Below are positions 45,177 through 55,284 of a DNA stretch of 64,000 nucleotides, piece after piece. Position 1 is the stretch's first letter, and every line of letters starts with the position of its first letter. This DNA is from Microdochium bolleyi (Eukaryota > Ascomycota > Sordariomycetes > Xylariales > Microdochiaceae). The position numbers were made by a program, and so were the translations under genes. The notes under the pieces are model-generated. The model saw only the letters and a list, made by a program, of their open reading frames with translations. It had not been told where the DNA came from and did not search any database. The stretch is from positions 1,860,001 through 1,924,000 of the forward strand of contig KQ964248.1 in NCBI GenBank assembly GCA_001566295.1, written 5' to 3'.

Positions 45177-48044
45177 CTATGGCTGCTGCTGCTGTGCCGG
45201 CGGCGGCACGTTCATCCCCGGTGACCCCATCGGCACGGCCTGGAGCTGGGGCGCCGTGGGCCCTCGGAGGTTGATGGACCCAATGCGCGAGACAATATTG
45301 CTGCCCACGGCGTCGACTGCGCCGCGCGGCGAGGTGAGCGTGGGGCCCTCGGCGACCGTCTCCTGCACGCGGAAGAGCTTGATCGCGGTGCCGTTCCAGA
45401 TGCCCACCGTGCCTCGGGACACTTGCATTTCGCTGGCGAACACGAAGCTCCATAATAAGGACTCGTACCAGCCCAGCGCCAGCGGAGACCACTCGAACGA
45501 ATGCACGCGGACGGGCGTCGGGTCGATGCCGTAGAGCTCGGCCTCCTGAATCGTCTTAAGGGTCGAGGCCGAGGGGGCGTCAGCGGAGATGCCCTGCTTG
45601 CTGATCATTACCGTGAGCTGCTGGATCACGGTGAGTATGGTATGCAGAGGCAGCTCGGGGAGCCAGCTGTCAATCCACTGGGCAGATGCCTCGAAGCCTC
45701 CAGCCATAGATTGGTTGGTTACTGAGCGTCCAGCAAGGCTTGTCGTGCTGTTTTGTCTAGAGAACGATGGGAAGCCAGCCGGCATTTTGCCCCTGGCTTT
45801 CTCCGACATTCCTCTAAGCTGTGATGGTACCGCGTCCTCGACGCCTGCGACAGATGAGGCCCGTGATGGGTTCTCGCTCGGGCTCGACTGCGAAGGTGTC
45901 GGCTGTCCCGGCTCCTCGTCGTCATCGTCATCGTCGTCGTCGTCTTCTTCGCTGTCGTCATCATCGTCACCGATCGCAAAGGCGTTGTCCTCCTCAGGCA
46001 CATTGCTCAGCGTCGGCGTTCTCGGTTGCGTGGCTGTCGGGCTGCGTACGCTGTCAACTGAGCTGCGCCGGGAGACATCCATCGGATCGATTGGCTGGCC
46101 GTCATCTTTCCGAGCACGGCTTCTGCGTTCGATCTCGGCCTGACCACTTTCCAATGTGAACGAACGCAATGCCTCGAAGCGCTTCTTGTTCTTCAACAGC
46201 GCAAAGATAAATTGCGGATTCCCTGTGGAAGTTAGCTCCGTTTCCACACAACTTGCGCGGGTCATCTCAGACTTACGCGAGTATTTGTGCTCCACGATGG
46301 CATTCATCGATTCGAGCAAAGACCTCAAGAGATCGTGATTGCTATCATTCGCCAGCAGGAATGATGGTGATGACATGGACGAATACAGTTGCATTAGCTT
46401 CGTGCAGGTCCCACTGTTGATGCCTTCCACGTGCGCCGAGATGTTGTTGATAACAGCCAAGAGCGCTGGATAGACTGCCGACAGTTTGCCTTGACTCGTG
46501 GATATGAGGTTGTAGATGGACTAAATAATCATCAATTAAAAGTTCTTCGGGATTCTGGCGTTGCCCTTCTGGAAAGACTTACTTGAATCAGAAAATCGGC
46601 ATAGGTGCCGCTGAAGCCAGGTATCCTTATTACTTGCGGAAGCGTGTCCTGACCGTCAAACTTCTTGTTGAGGTTGACACCAAAGTTGTTCTCTACACTC
46701 AGGGTCTGCAACAGGAATGCGCACATCCTCACTACGCCCTGTTTCGAGGCATCCGCCTTGTACTCGGTAGCGTAAAAGAGAATAAGGATCACGAAGTCAT
46801 GCGCTCGGTCCGTGTCAATCATGAAAGAGCGGAAGCGCTTGTTGCACTGCGTGATCTCCCAGAACAGCATGATCATCTCAGGCGAGAACTTTGTCGTCGC
46901 TTGTGTTCCTGGGATGTGGAAGGACGTCGCTTGTATCGGTTGATTAAGTATCCTGGTCATGCCATCAACAATGAACTGGAAGTCCTGAGGCCGGTGCAGC
47001 CGACCGACAAAGTGGCGGTAGTAGTTCTTCGGCGCTGATCCTGTCTCAGGTTCGGGTATAGGGTACAGAAGCAGCACCAGCAAAAGCTGAAGAGTGTACG
47101 TAACCAATATCTCTTTTGGGTCTCTGAAGACGAGAGTATTGTAGGGTACCTTCCAGCTTGCCGGGTTGTATTTGAGAGTCTATACTTCAGTTAGTGGTGG
47201 TGAAACAAGACGCACATCTTGGTGTTCCACATACAGTATTGAGTAGCGAGCATAGCACGGAAAGGACGACCTGCTTGTCAGGACAGGTGCATATGTATGT
47301 CAGAGCTCGCGTGCCCTTGGTAGGCAGGAGATTTGGCGACATGTACATGCTCTGGCCGGCCATTGTCAAGAGCAGTCGCAGGATCTCGCATCTGTTCGAC
47401 TCGAACTCCTTTGTCGTAGCCACAGTTGTGTTGCATCCCACGCCACTCTGCCAGATGGCATATGTTACCTTTGGCTTGCCCTGCGCCTGGCGGGGTATCG
47501 TGAAGTCTGAAAAGAACAGCAGGTCTATGAGTGTATCGATGAGTTCCTCCGCCAGCGGCTTGGCATCCTCGAATTCATCGGGCGGGACCTCTTCCTGCTG
47601 TCTGTCTTGATCGGACTCGTCGAAGAGCACCTCGTTGGCTAACACGGACCGCCTCGTCCGCTTCCGCCGAGCACCCCAGAAGAAGTTGGACTCCCATGAC
47701 TCGAGACGGTCGAGCTCGTAGAGGAAGGGGAAGATGCGAGTGAGGACGCGGATGCAGTTGAGAGCATCTCGTTCCGGAGCGAGCTCCGGATCGGGAAAGG
47801 ACGGGTGATGTCGTAGTGTGAAAAGTCTCGAGGTGACGGCAAGTATCAGCGTTTCTATGTTCTCGAGGGCTCGGTCGCGCGTGCGACGGACGTCTGCGGG
47901 TGCGAATAGGCTGAAGATGTCCTCGGGGGACTCTGGGAGCTCCCAGAAGGAAGTCCAGTAGGGATCATCGGCGGGGATGTGGCGGTCTTCGGAAAGGCGA
48001 AAGATGCCCTTCTTGAAAACGAGCTTCGAGTCGCTGGCGCCCAT
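45177..48044 (-). CDS. hid1: HID1-domain protein (Golgi/dense-core vesicle factor), 898 aa
   Basis: Exons (minus): 48044-47235, 47179-46583, 46520-46277 and 46222-45177; introns 55, 62 and 54 nt, GT-AG. The protein begins MGASDSKLVFKKGIFRL, the hallmark start of the HID1 family (C. elegans/human HID1, S. pombe Ftp105). Gly2 with Ser6 fits an N-myristoylation site, consistent with the membrane association known for animal HID1. Further family blocks: TYICTCPDKQVVLSVLCSLL, LKYNPASWKVPY at the exon 2 start, FVGRLHRPQDFQFIVDGM and NDSNHDLLRSLLESMNAIVE. A disordered insert with a long Asp/Glu run (DNA about 45920-45975) separates these from a C-terminal helical block around WIDSWLPELPLHTILTVIQQ. 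The family acts at the trans-Golgi in cargo sorting; its molecular activity is unresolved. The upstream intergenic region is shared with the MFS gene. Confidence 0.92.
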
Positions 48045-48826
48045 GGTTGCGGGCTCAAGCCACCATCACGCGGCGGAGGAAAGCACGGCGCGGCGTAGAT
48101 GAGATGGGCTGTGGTTGGAGCGGCCAAGTCGGCCAATGCGTCGCGGGCGCTGCAGAGATCGTGTGGTCGCTGGGAAAGCACAGGCTGTTGCGGTGGGTGT
48201 TGTTGATCTGGAGAGAGGCCGGTAGTGAGTGCGGTAGGCCCTGTAGCTTGGGTGCCGACCGAGTTGGCGACAAGTGTTGTGGTCAAGGTATCTCACGAGA
48301 GCTCGATGCTGACGTACGTACCTTGAGGTACGTATGTGTGTCCTGGTCGTGGGTGTCCCACCTCAAGCCTCCACGGCCCCCGCGTCGCTGGCCAGGGCCC
48401 GGCTTGGAGTACTTTCCAGCACTGGTGCTGCTCCACACTCGACCATACAGGCACCTGTACACTCAGATCACTGCCACGGCAGCGACCATGTTTCCTTCTT
48501 TGCTTCCGAGCATCTCGTTCTATACCTCAAGGTAGACATGCAACCATGGCAAAACCTCGGCAGACCGCCTCCCCCAACTTGCTGGCATGCCATCGAAAAT
48601 GGGATTGTCCATGACGTGCAGAGCAGGCTGGGTTTAGGAACGGCGGCCTGGGATCTGCACTCGACTGCCAAGCCCGTCAGTCAGCCAAGTCCGTCACTGC
48701 CGAACTTTTGCCAGACAAGACGAAGTGACTCCAGACCGGTATATCTTCTACTCTACCCTCTCACCCCGTAAGGTACTTTAAGTATGCATGGCATTTCAAG
48801 CCTGTAGCCTGTGGTAATCTTTCGCC
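48045..48826. promoter_or_regulatory. Shared divergent promoter of HID1 and the MFS gene
   Basis: About 782 bp between outward-facing starts. It contains a GTACGTACCTTGAGGTACGTA cluster near 48314 and AAGGTACTTTAAG near 48772; meaning unknown. No gene seen. Confidence 0.5.
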
Positions 48827-50512
48827 ATGTCTGCCACTCAGACCATCAGTGAGGAAGTCCACTCCGTCCCGCTGTCGGACTTGCAGCCAGTCAAGGGCAA
48901 CGAAGCCCTCCCAGCACAGCCATGTCCCCCATCTGAGGATGCCGTCTCTGCTGAGGCTGTCGCCACCCCAGTGTCCAAGCTGCTGGTAGCTGGCTTCAGC
49001 TTCTTCTGTGCCGGAGTCAATGATGGCATCCTCGGACCCCTGATCCCCTACATCATCTCCAGCTTCGAGATTGGCACCGGCGAAGTAGCAATCATGTAAG
49101 TCGCTCCTCCGCAGGCCATCAAGACCGAGCTGCTCAAGTACTGATCAGCCGGGCCCGGCCGATCAGATATGCTACGACTTTTGCCGGCTGGCTCCTCGCA
49201 GGCATCACGAACCCTATCCTCACTGCTCACTTGACTCTGGGTCAGCTGCTCGTCGTCGGGGCAGTCCTTCAGCTCGCGGCACAATGTCTCCGCCCGGCAG
49301 GCTCTCTGGCACTTTTCTGTGTCAGCTTCTTCGTGCAGACGCTCGGCATGGCATATCAGGACTCGCACTCCAACACGTTTGTCAGTGGACTCAAGAATGT
49401 GCCGCATCGCTGGCTTAGCTTCATCCACGCCTGCTATGCCGGGGGCTGCTTAGTCGGGCCGCTCATCGCCACGGCCATCGCCAATGCTCCCAACTCGATG
49501 GCCATAGCCGGGTGGAGGCGGGTCTACATTGTGCTCATCGGCATCAGTTTCGTCAATATTGTTGGCGTGTTTGTTGCGTTCCACGACACCATCTGGACCA
49601 GCCTCTACAGCTCTCAGTCCCAGCCGCAAGACGACGGCAATGCTATGACAGCCACCAGCATTGATGACGAAGCCAGGAGTGGCGACGACCGCAACGGTGG
49701 CCGAGGCCAACGCCAGCACCGCAACAAGGCGGCATTCCAGGAGCTCGGGTCCATCCTGAAAAGCCGACCTCTCTGGACCATCAGCATGTTCTACTTCTTC
49801 TACCTGGGCGCAACCTTCACGGCGGGCGGCTGGGTCGTTGAATTCCTCACGACGGTGCGCGGCGGCGATCTCGCCAACATGGGCTACATCCCGACAGGCT
49901 TCTACGGCGGCACGTTTGCTGGCCGGATCGTGCTCGCGGAGCCTACGTTCCGCTGGGGCGAGCGCAGGATGGTGCTACTCTACAGCGTCATCTGTGTCGG
50001 TCTGCAGCTCGTGTTCTGGCTGCAGCCCAACATCGTCGGCAGTGCCGTCGCGCTAAGTTTCATCGGTTTCTTCTTCGGGCCGTTCTTTGCCACAGTAAGA
50101 CTGCTTGCACCTGTGCTTCTGAACGAGATGCTGCTCATGTTTGAAAACACCCAACTAACACGTGACTGTGATTCTGCAGGGAATGTCGCTTGCCTCGAAG
50201 CTGTTCCCGAAGAAGTCACAACCAGCTGCCCTCGGTAAGTCATCCGTCTCATTACCGTGATAGAAGGGTGCACAGCCCACCTGGTGCACCGACTGGATTG
50301 AGCTAACTGATGCTCGCTGTTGGCTTGCATCAAAAACAGGGTTCATCTTTGTCATCGCGCAGGCGGGCGCCGCCATGTTCCCGTCCATCACGGGCCTCAT
50401 CGCCGCAAGCGCTGGAGGCGTCGCGGTTCTGCAGCCGATCGTGCTGGCGCTGATCGTCGCGTCGGCGGGCTGCTGGTGGTTGGTCCCCAGAGTACAACAG
50501 CGCAGTGACTAA
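48827..50512 (+). CDS. Major facilitator superfamily transporter (BSC6-like), 474 aa
   Basis: Exons 48827-49095, 49167-50094, 50180-50234 and 50340-50512; introns 71, 85 and 105 nt, GT-AG. After a ~60-residue acidic soluble N-terminus come hydrophobic helices typical of a 12-span MFS carrier. The first span reads GFSFFCAGVNDGILGPLIPY, where the G-x-N-D-G-x-x-G-x-L-I-P pattern matches the fungal group that includes yeast Bsc6. Other blocks are MAYQDSHSNTF, the central loop rich in charged residues, and GFFFGPFFAT joined to GMSLASKLFPKK across intron 2. Plasma membrane location is likely by family, but the substrate is unknown; sugars and small organic compounds are both possible. The start was chosen as the first ATG of the frame. 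Confidence 0.87.
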
Positions 50513-51653
50513 GCCTTGACAGCATCCGTGGATGTGTTTCAGTAACTACGATGTCCGCAAATACATATGAGACCCATCCAAAATCTCGGTATTGGCAGCA
50601 TGGAGCGTGGCAATCGTGAATGTCGTGCGTGAAGTTGACAGCCGCGGTTGGTGTCCACAAAGAGTGGGAGTGGATGCGCAGCTGCGGGTCACCTGACAAA
50701 GTGGACCCCAGCAACCTCTTTCACATCAAAACTCTGCAGGAGGCTCTCTCTTCCACACGCTCTTCCTCTTACCTTTCAACCACATGTTGATATGAACTTG
50801 TCTGCACGCCAACCTCAGACCACCAGCTGGCCACAATCACAACAACCGTGATGAGCTCGGAGCGCACGTCTGTGTGCAGCAGAACCACAGTCTCGTCTGC
50901 GCTACGCCCGCTCGGGCTGAAGCAGATGTCGCCCAAGACCAGAGAAAATGGTCACACATACGCGTCGCGCCTGGGCAGACACACAAGGTAGGTCTCTGCT
51001 TTGCGGCTGTGGACTGATTGAGCTGCTACCAGTAAGCATCTCCGTCCGCAGCCATGAGTTGTTCGCTGCTCTCCATCACGGTCGTCGGGTGGCAAGAGTT
51101 TCCCTTTCCTCGAAAGTAAAACGTGACAACGTCTCTCTCCTCACCCCTCCCCATTACCCATCACACCTACCCGCTTCTAAAAATGCTAGAGCTTCTCGCC
51201 TCGAATTATCATATACGTCACAGCGAGCAAGTGTGGACAGTGAAGCAATATCAAACAACACCATTCTCTCCCACATACGGGAGGGCTTGGCCAAGGGTCG
51301 CCTGTAATCGGTTTCTGTTGCCTTCTCTAGCGAGGTCGAAACTCGGTGGCTCTTGGGGACATTTCCAACTTCGAATTCGTTCTTTTTTTTTCTTTCTTTT
51401 CTTGTGACTGCTACTTCTTTGACCTGACTTGAATCGTTGATCGGGGCGACATGCCTCGATGTACTCGCTGAACATGCTCGTGTTTGTCGTGGGGACTTAA
51501 CATGAAAAACCAACCGCACCGTGGCAATGCTAGCGAGCGGGGGAAGTTGCACGCCCTAATAATACCCAGCGTCCTCAATGCCACGGCAGCATTGCACAGA
51601 GTCTGTTTGGAAGCCTCACGTGCAAAGGCTTCGTCACGGCGACCTGCCCTCAT
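50513..51653. other. Convergent intergenic region, no gene seen
   Basis: About 1.14 kb between the MFS and glyoxalase II stops. Short open frames without domains; a T/C-rich tract near 51380-51410. Confidence 0.55.
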
Positions 51654-53282
51654 CTAGAAGTTGTTCTTCATGTCGCGGAGCTTAGCCATCACCTCGACGG
51701 GGTCGGTCTGGCCTGTGGCCTTTTGGATCTCGGGGTCCTGTTGCCCCCCAAAAGCAAAACAACATGCTGTTAGTGGACTCATCTAAGTACTTCCCGTCAC
51801 ACGAGCAGAAGGTGCAGGTTTCGGATGAACCACTTGCCTCGACGCGCATGAACACGTTGTGTTTCTGTGTTGCAATATCGCGAGTTTGTCAGCGCCCATC
51901 ATCCATGCAAAATGGATCAACAACAGGTGGCCTTGGAGATAACCAGAAGCAGAAATGACCAGGGCAGTTGAAGGGGAGAACTCACCTTCTCATCGCCAAT
52001 CGTGAACCGCCCTTGCGTCTCCTTGTTCTGCTCGGCAAACGCCTGCAGCTTCTTGACGGGCTCGCTCTGCAGGACCGAGATGCCGAACTTGACGTTGGAC
52101 TTGGTGTACTCGTGGCCGGGCTGTGTGTCATTAGCATTCTCTCTCGCCTGTCAAACCCACGTGTGCTCCCCATGTTTTTGCTGCTGCTGCTGCTGCTGAA
52201 GCTCCGGAAGTAACTCGACTGCTTGGGGTGGGAAGTTGGATACGTACGTAAACCTTAGTGTCGTCGGGCAGGCTCGCAAGCGTCGTGTTGAGCGCCATGT
52301 GCATCTCCGCCGCGTTGCCCTCGAAGAAGCGGCCACAGCCTGTGTCGCGCCCACATCGTCAGTCGGTTGCTCATCACGCTTCGGCGAGCGCACCAGACAG
52401 GCACACGCGCGCTCCTATGCCCAAAAGAAGAACGGCACCCAACTCGACAGGAGGAGAGACTACTAGTAAGCTTACCGCCGTGGAAGAGCGTGTCGCCAGT
52501 GAAGACGACCTTGTCCTCCCCGTCCTGCGCGAACCAGCAGATGCTGTCCTGCGTGTGGCACGGCGTGTACAGGCCCTTCACCGCGATGCTGCCGAGCTTG
52601 AAGCCCTCGCCGTCGGGCGGCGTCTGGGTTGCCGCCTCGCAGTCCCGGCCGCCGATGATGGGCAGGTTCTCGTTGCCGAGGGCCGTTCGCTTTTTTCCTC
52701 TTGGCGTCAGTATCCCTCTAGAGTGGGCTTCGCGATGAGAGGGGAATGGGACAAACCAGCTTCTTGTTACCACCGGCGTGATCCCAATGGCTGGGAAGGG
52801 AAGAAGGTCAGCAAAGTGTGTGCAGAGCAGGCGATGTCCGCAGAACTCGCGGTAGGGTGGATCTTACTGATGAGTGTTGACGATGGCTGTCAACTTGATG
52901 TCGCCACTGTCAATGGCCTTCTTGAGGACCGGGGCAACCCTGTTTCCCATTTGTAACAAACGTCAGTGGCTGTCACCGAGACCACAGATGCCCCACGAGA
53001 TTGGACACACACGACCACAGGAGATTGCAGCGGGAAAGGGAAAACGAGCCCCGCCTGGCACCGAGGATGATGAAGGGTACTCACTCGTCCGGGTTCGCCG
53101 GGTCGATAATCACGGCCTCTTTGGTCTTGTCGTCCTTGAGGATGTAGGCATAGTTGTCGGACTTGCCCGTCCCTATATGCACGACGGTCGTGAGCTCCAA
53201 CCTTTCCGCCACATGTTCTGAAACAGAGAGGCTTTTGATGTATGCAGCCATACTTACACATGGGAATCGACTGGATATGCAT
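51654..53282 (-). CDS. glo2: Hydroxyacylglutathione hydrolase (glyoxalase II), 256 aa, 9 exons
   Basis: Glyoxalase II hydrolyses S-lactoylglutathione to lactate and glutathione in methylglyoxal detoxification. Exons (minus): 53282-53258, 53172-53085, 52939-52868, 52790-52757, 52689-52476, 52339-52248, 52120-51986, 51864-51838 and 51737-51654. The metallo-beta-lactamase signature THHHWDHAGGN (residues 60-70) is assembled exactly by the join of exons 3 and 4. Other metal or substrate residues follow: IDPANPDE, YTPCHTQDS, FTGDTLFHGG-CGRFFEG, and PGHEYT for the last metal ligand. The C-terminus ends HNVFMRVEDPEIQKATG and EVMAKLRDMKNNF. Length is as for yeast Glo2, with no obvious mitochondrial presequence, so it is probably cytosolic. 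The last intron begins GCAAGT rather than GT. Eight introns in a 256-residue protein is high for this window. Confidence 0.93.
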
Positions 53283-54116
53283 TGTGCGAGAGGATAGGGC
53301 CGTGAACTAACAGTCGATCCGCCCGAGAGGGTCTAGTGGTTAGAGAAGCCTGATGCTATGCCACGGAGGAATTTCAGGCTCAAAGATGCAAAGGAGGTCC
53401 CTGGTTATGTATATGTCCCGTTGCGGTTGAAAAGTCGGACGTTTTCTGAGCTCTTGCCGCCCGTCGGAGCCATGTGGGATAAGATAGAACTGCTGACATA
53501 CCGGGACGATCCGCCGGAGGGGCCGGTAGGTGGAAGTGATGGTGTTGGTGGTTGTGGTGAGCGGTCTCGCTGTTCTCGCTAGGAAGTTCATGGAATCGGG
53601 TTCCTTGGATGTTTGTCACTAGTGGAATGAGGACTGCCGGGTCAAGCGTCCTGCCGTCGTTGTTGGTGGTGTTGTCGTCGTTGACGTTGTTATTGGAGCT
53701 TGCGGAATAATGTCGAGCTCGCCATTCGTCATCGGCAGCCGTCGGAGGAGCTCGAGGAGCTCTTGTGGAGAGGGGTCCTACGCCGTCGGCCCTTTGAGCT
53801 TTTCCCCACATCTCGAGTGGACAGGACAACTCCCTCTGGGATGACGTCGCAGCGTTTAGCAGCAACCACATGGCGGACAAGCAACCTGCACGTAAGGCTT
53901 CAACGGCAGCACGTGAAGCAGAAACGCCTCTGGCATCGGCACAGAAGTCAAATTTTCAGTCTGGCACCGATATTGCGTAGTTTGGTTGCTATGTACCTTA
54001 CATAAAATCAAAGGGTATCATCATAAGACTCGATCTCACCCAACCTCTTACCTCACGAATCCCAGTTCTCGTCCTCCCGCCTTGTCCAGCCGCCCAAAAC
54101 CCTCCGAACAAGTTGC
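53283..54116. other. Intergenic region with one doubtful small frame
   Basis: About 830 bp between the glyoxalase II start and the LAS1 stop. An 83-codon minus frame (53591-53340) begins MNFLARTARPLTT, which looks like a mitochondrial presequence, but it overlaps a 166-codon frame on the same strand and has no recognisable continuation; I do not call it. Confidence 0.45.
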
Positions 54117-55284
54117 TCACACGGTTCCAATCGGCTTCGGAGTCCACGACTCCTTCGACAGCCTAGACCAAGCCCTGTTCTGTCTGCTGTTGTCTGAAGG
54201 CTCATCCATGGCGCCCGCCTCGGAAACACCCCCGGGGCCCTCAACTGCCGCAGCCGGCTTCTTCGTGATCAGAGAGCAGGTCCCCTCGAGCATGTCCCCG
54301 ACCAGGTGGAGAGCGCGGACCATGACCTTGGTGTCGTCCGTCGTCTCGCCAATCTCGTTCGTGACCTGTACGATCTGCCACTGATCATACGGGGCCAGAT
54401 GGCCGCGGGCCACGCCCTCGTCAATCTCGCCCCGGAGGAAGGCGAGCAGTGCTGCCTCGCAGGACACGGCGGACGCCGATGCGGGCGCACTGCTCCCATC
54501 TGACGGCCGTGATGCTCTTCCGAAGACAGAAGAATCGTGGCTACTCCTCTTTCCCTCGACAGCCGGCAGCGGCAGATCCCGCCAGTAGAATTCCCAGATC
54601 CACGCGAGCGCCTTCCTCGCGGCGCTGCGCAGCTTGAGCAGGCTCGGCAGCTGCTCATGCGTAGCCTGGTGACGCAGCTCGACAAAGGTCGCGGGCAGGC
54701 CGATCGTCTTGGCCAGCGAGTACATGCTCTGCTTCTTCTGCTTGTCCTGCTGGCTGTCCAGGAGACCCGTGACGAAGCTGTGCCGTGTTGTTTTAGTGTT
54801 AGCAGTCTGCTTCGTGCACTATCGGGAGCGCCAATGTGACCAGTGCGTCCTGGCTGTGGAAGCAAGCAGCGGGATAATTATAGAGAGCGATGGAGGAAAG
54901 AGAGACCTACCGGCTGAAAGCAGTCGCATACGCCGCGCGGATCGCGAAATCCGACGCCGCCTGCCCCTGGAGACCCGTCCGGTTCTGCTGCTGCTGCCGC
55001 CGCATCAGGTCGTCGTCGTCCAGCGCGACCGCCACGAGCAGCGCCGTTGACTCGACGAGGTGCGGGCAGTTGCCCCGGTGCGCCCACATTTGCACGCGCC
55101 CAACTGCGAGCCTCCGCTGCTGCTGGCATAGTTGCTGCTGTTCGATGGCCTTGGCCTCGTCGCTTGTTGTGTCCGGGATGGCATCGCTGCTCGTGTCCCG
55201 GAGGCCGCCGTCGGGGTACAGATACCCTCGGACATCGATGAGCTCCGCGTGGTCGCGCCACGGAGTGACGATATATTGCACCAT
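54117..55284 (-). CDS. las1: LAS1, pre-rRNA ITS2 endoribonuclease (HEPN), 344 aa
   Basis: Exons 55284-54911 and 54777-54117 (minus), with a 133-nt GT-AG intron splitting an Arg codon. Las1 with the kinase Grc3 cuts the ITS2 spacer of pre-rRNA during 60S ribosome maturation in the nucleus. The N-terminus MVQYIVTPWRDHAEL matches the family. The catalytic HEPN motif RHQATH (Arg160 to His165) sits inside SLAKTIGLPATFVELRHQAT, followed by LPSLLKLRSAARKALAWIWE. The C-terminal part is short and Ser/Ala-rich, ending WTPKPIGTV, a Las1-like end needed for Grc3 contact in yeast. At 344 residues it is shorter than yeast Las1 (about 500). Upstream open frame to 55569 exists, but the ATG at 55284 gives the conserved start. 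Confidence 0.9.

Noticed and set aside
53320..53345. TCTAGTGGTTAGAG, resembling a tRNA D-arm
   Set aside because: No T-arm with TTCRANN and no matching acceptor stem follows within 100 bases.
53340..53880. Possible small genes between glyoxalase II and LAS1, one with a presequence-like start
   Set aside because: Overlapping same-strand frames with no recognisable family; the presequence look alone is not enough.
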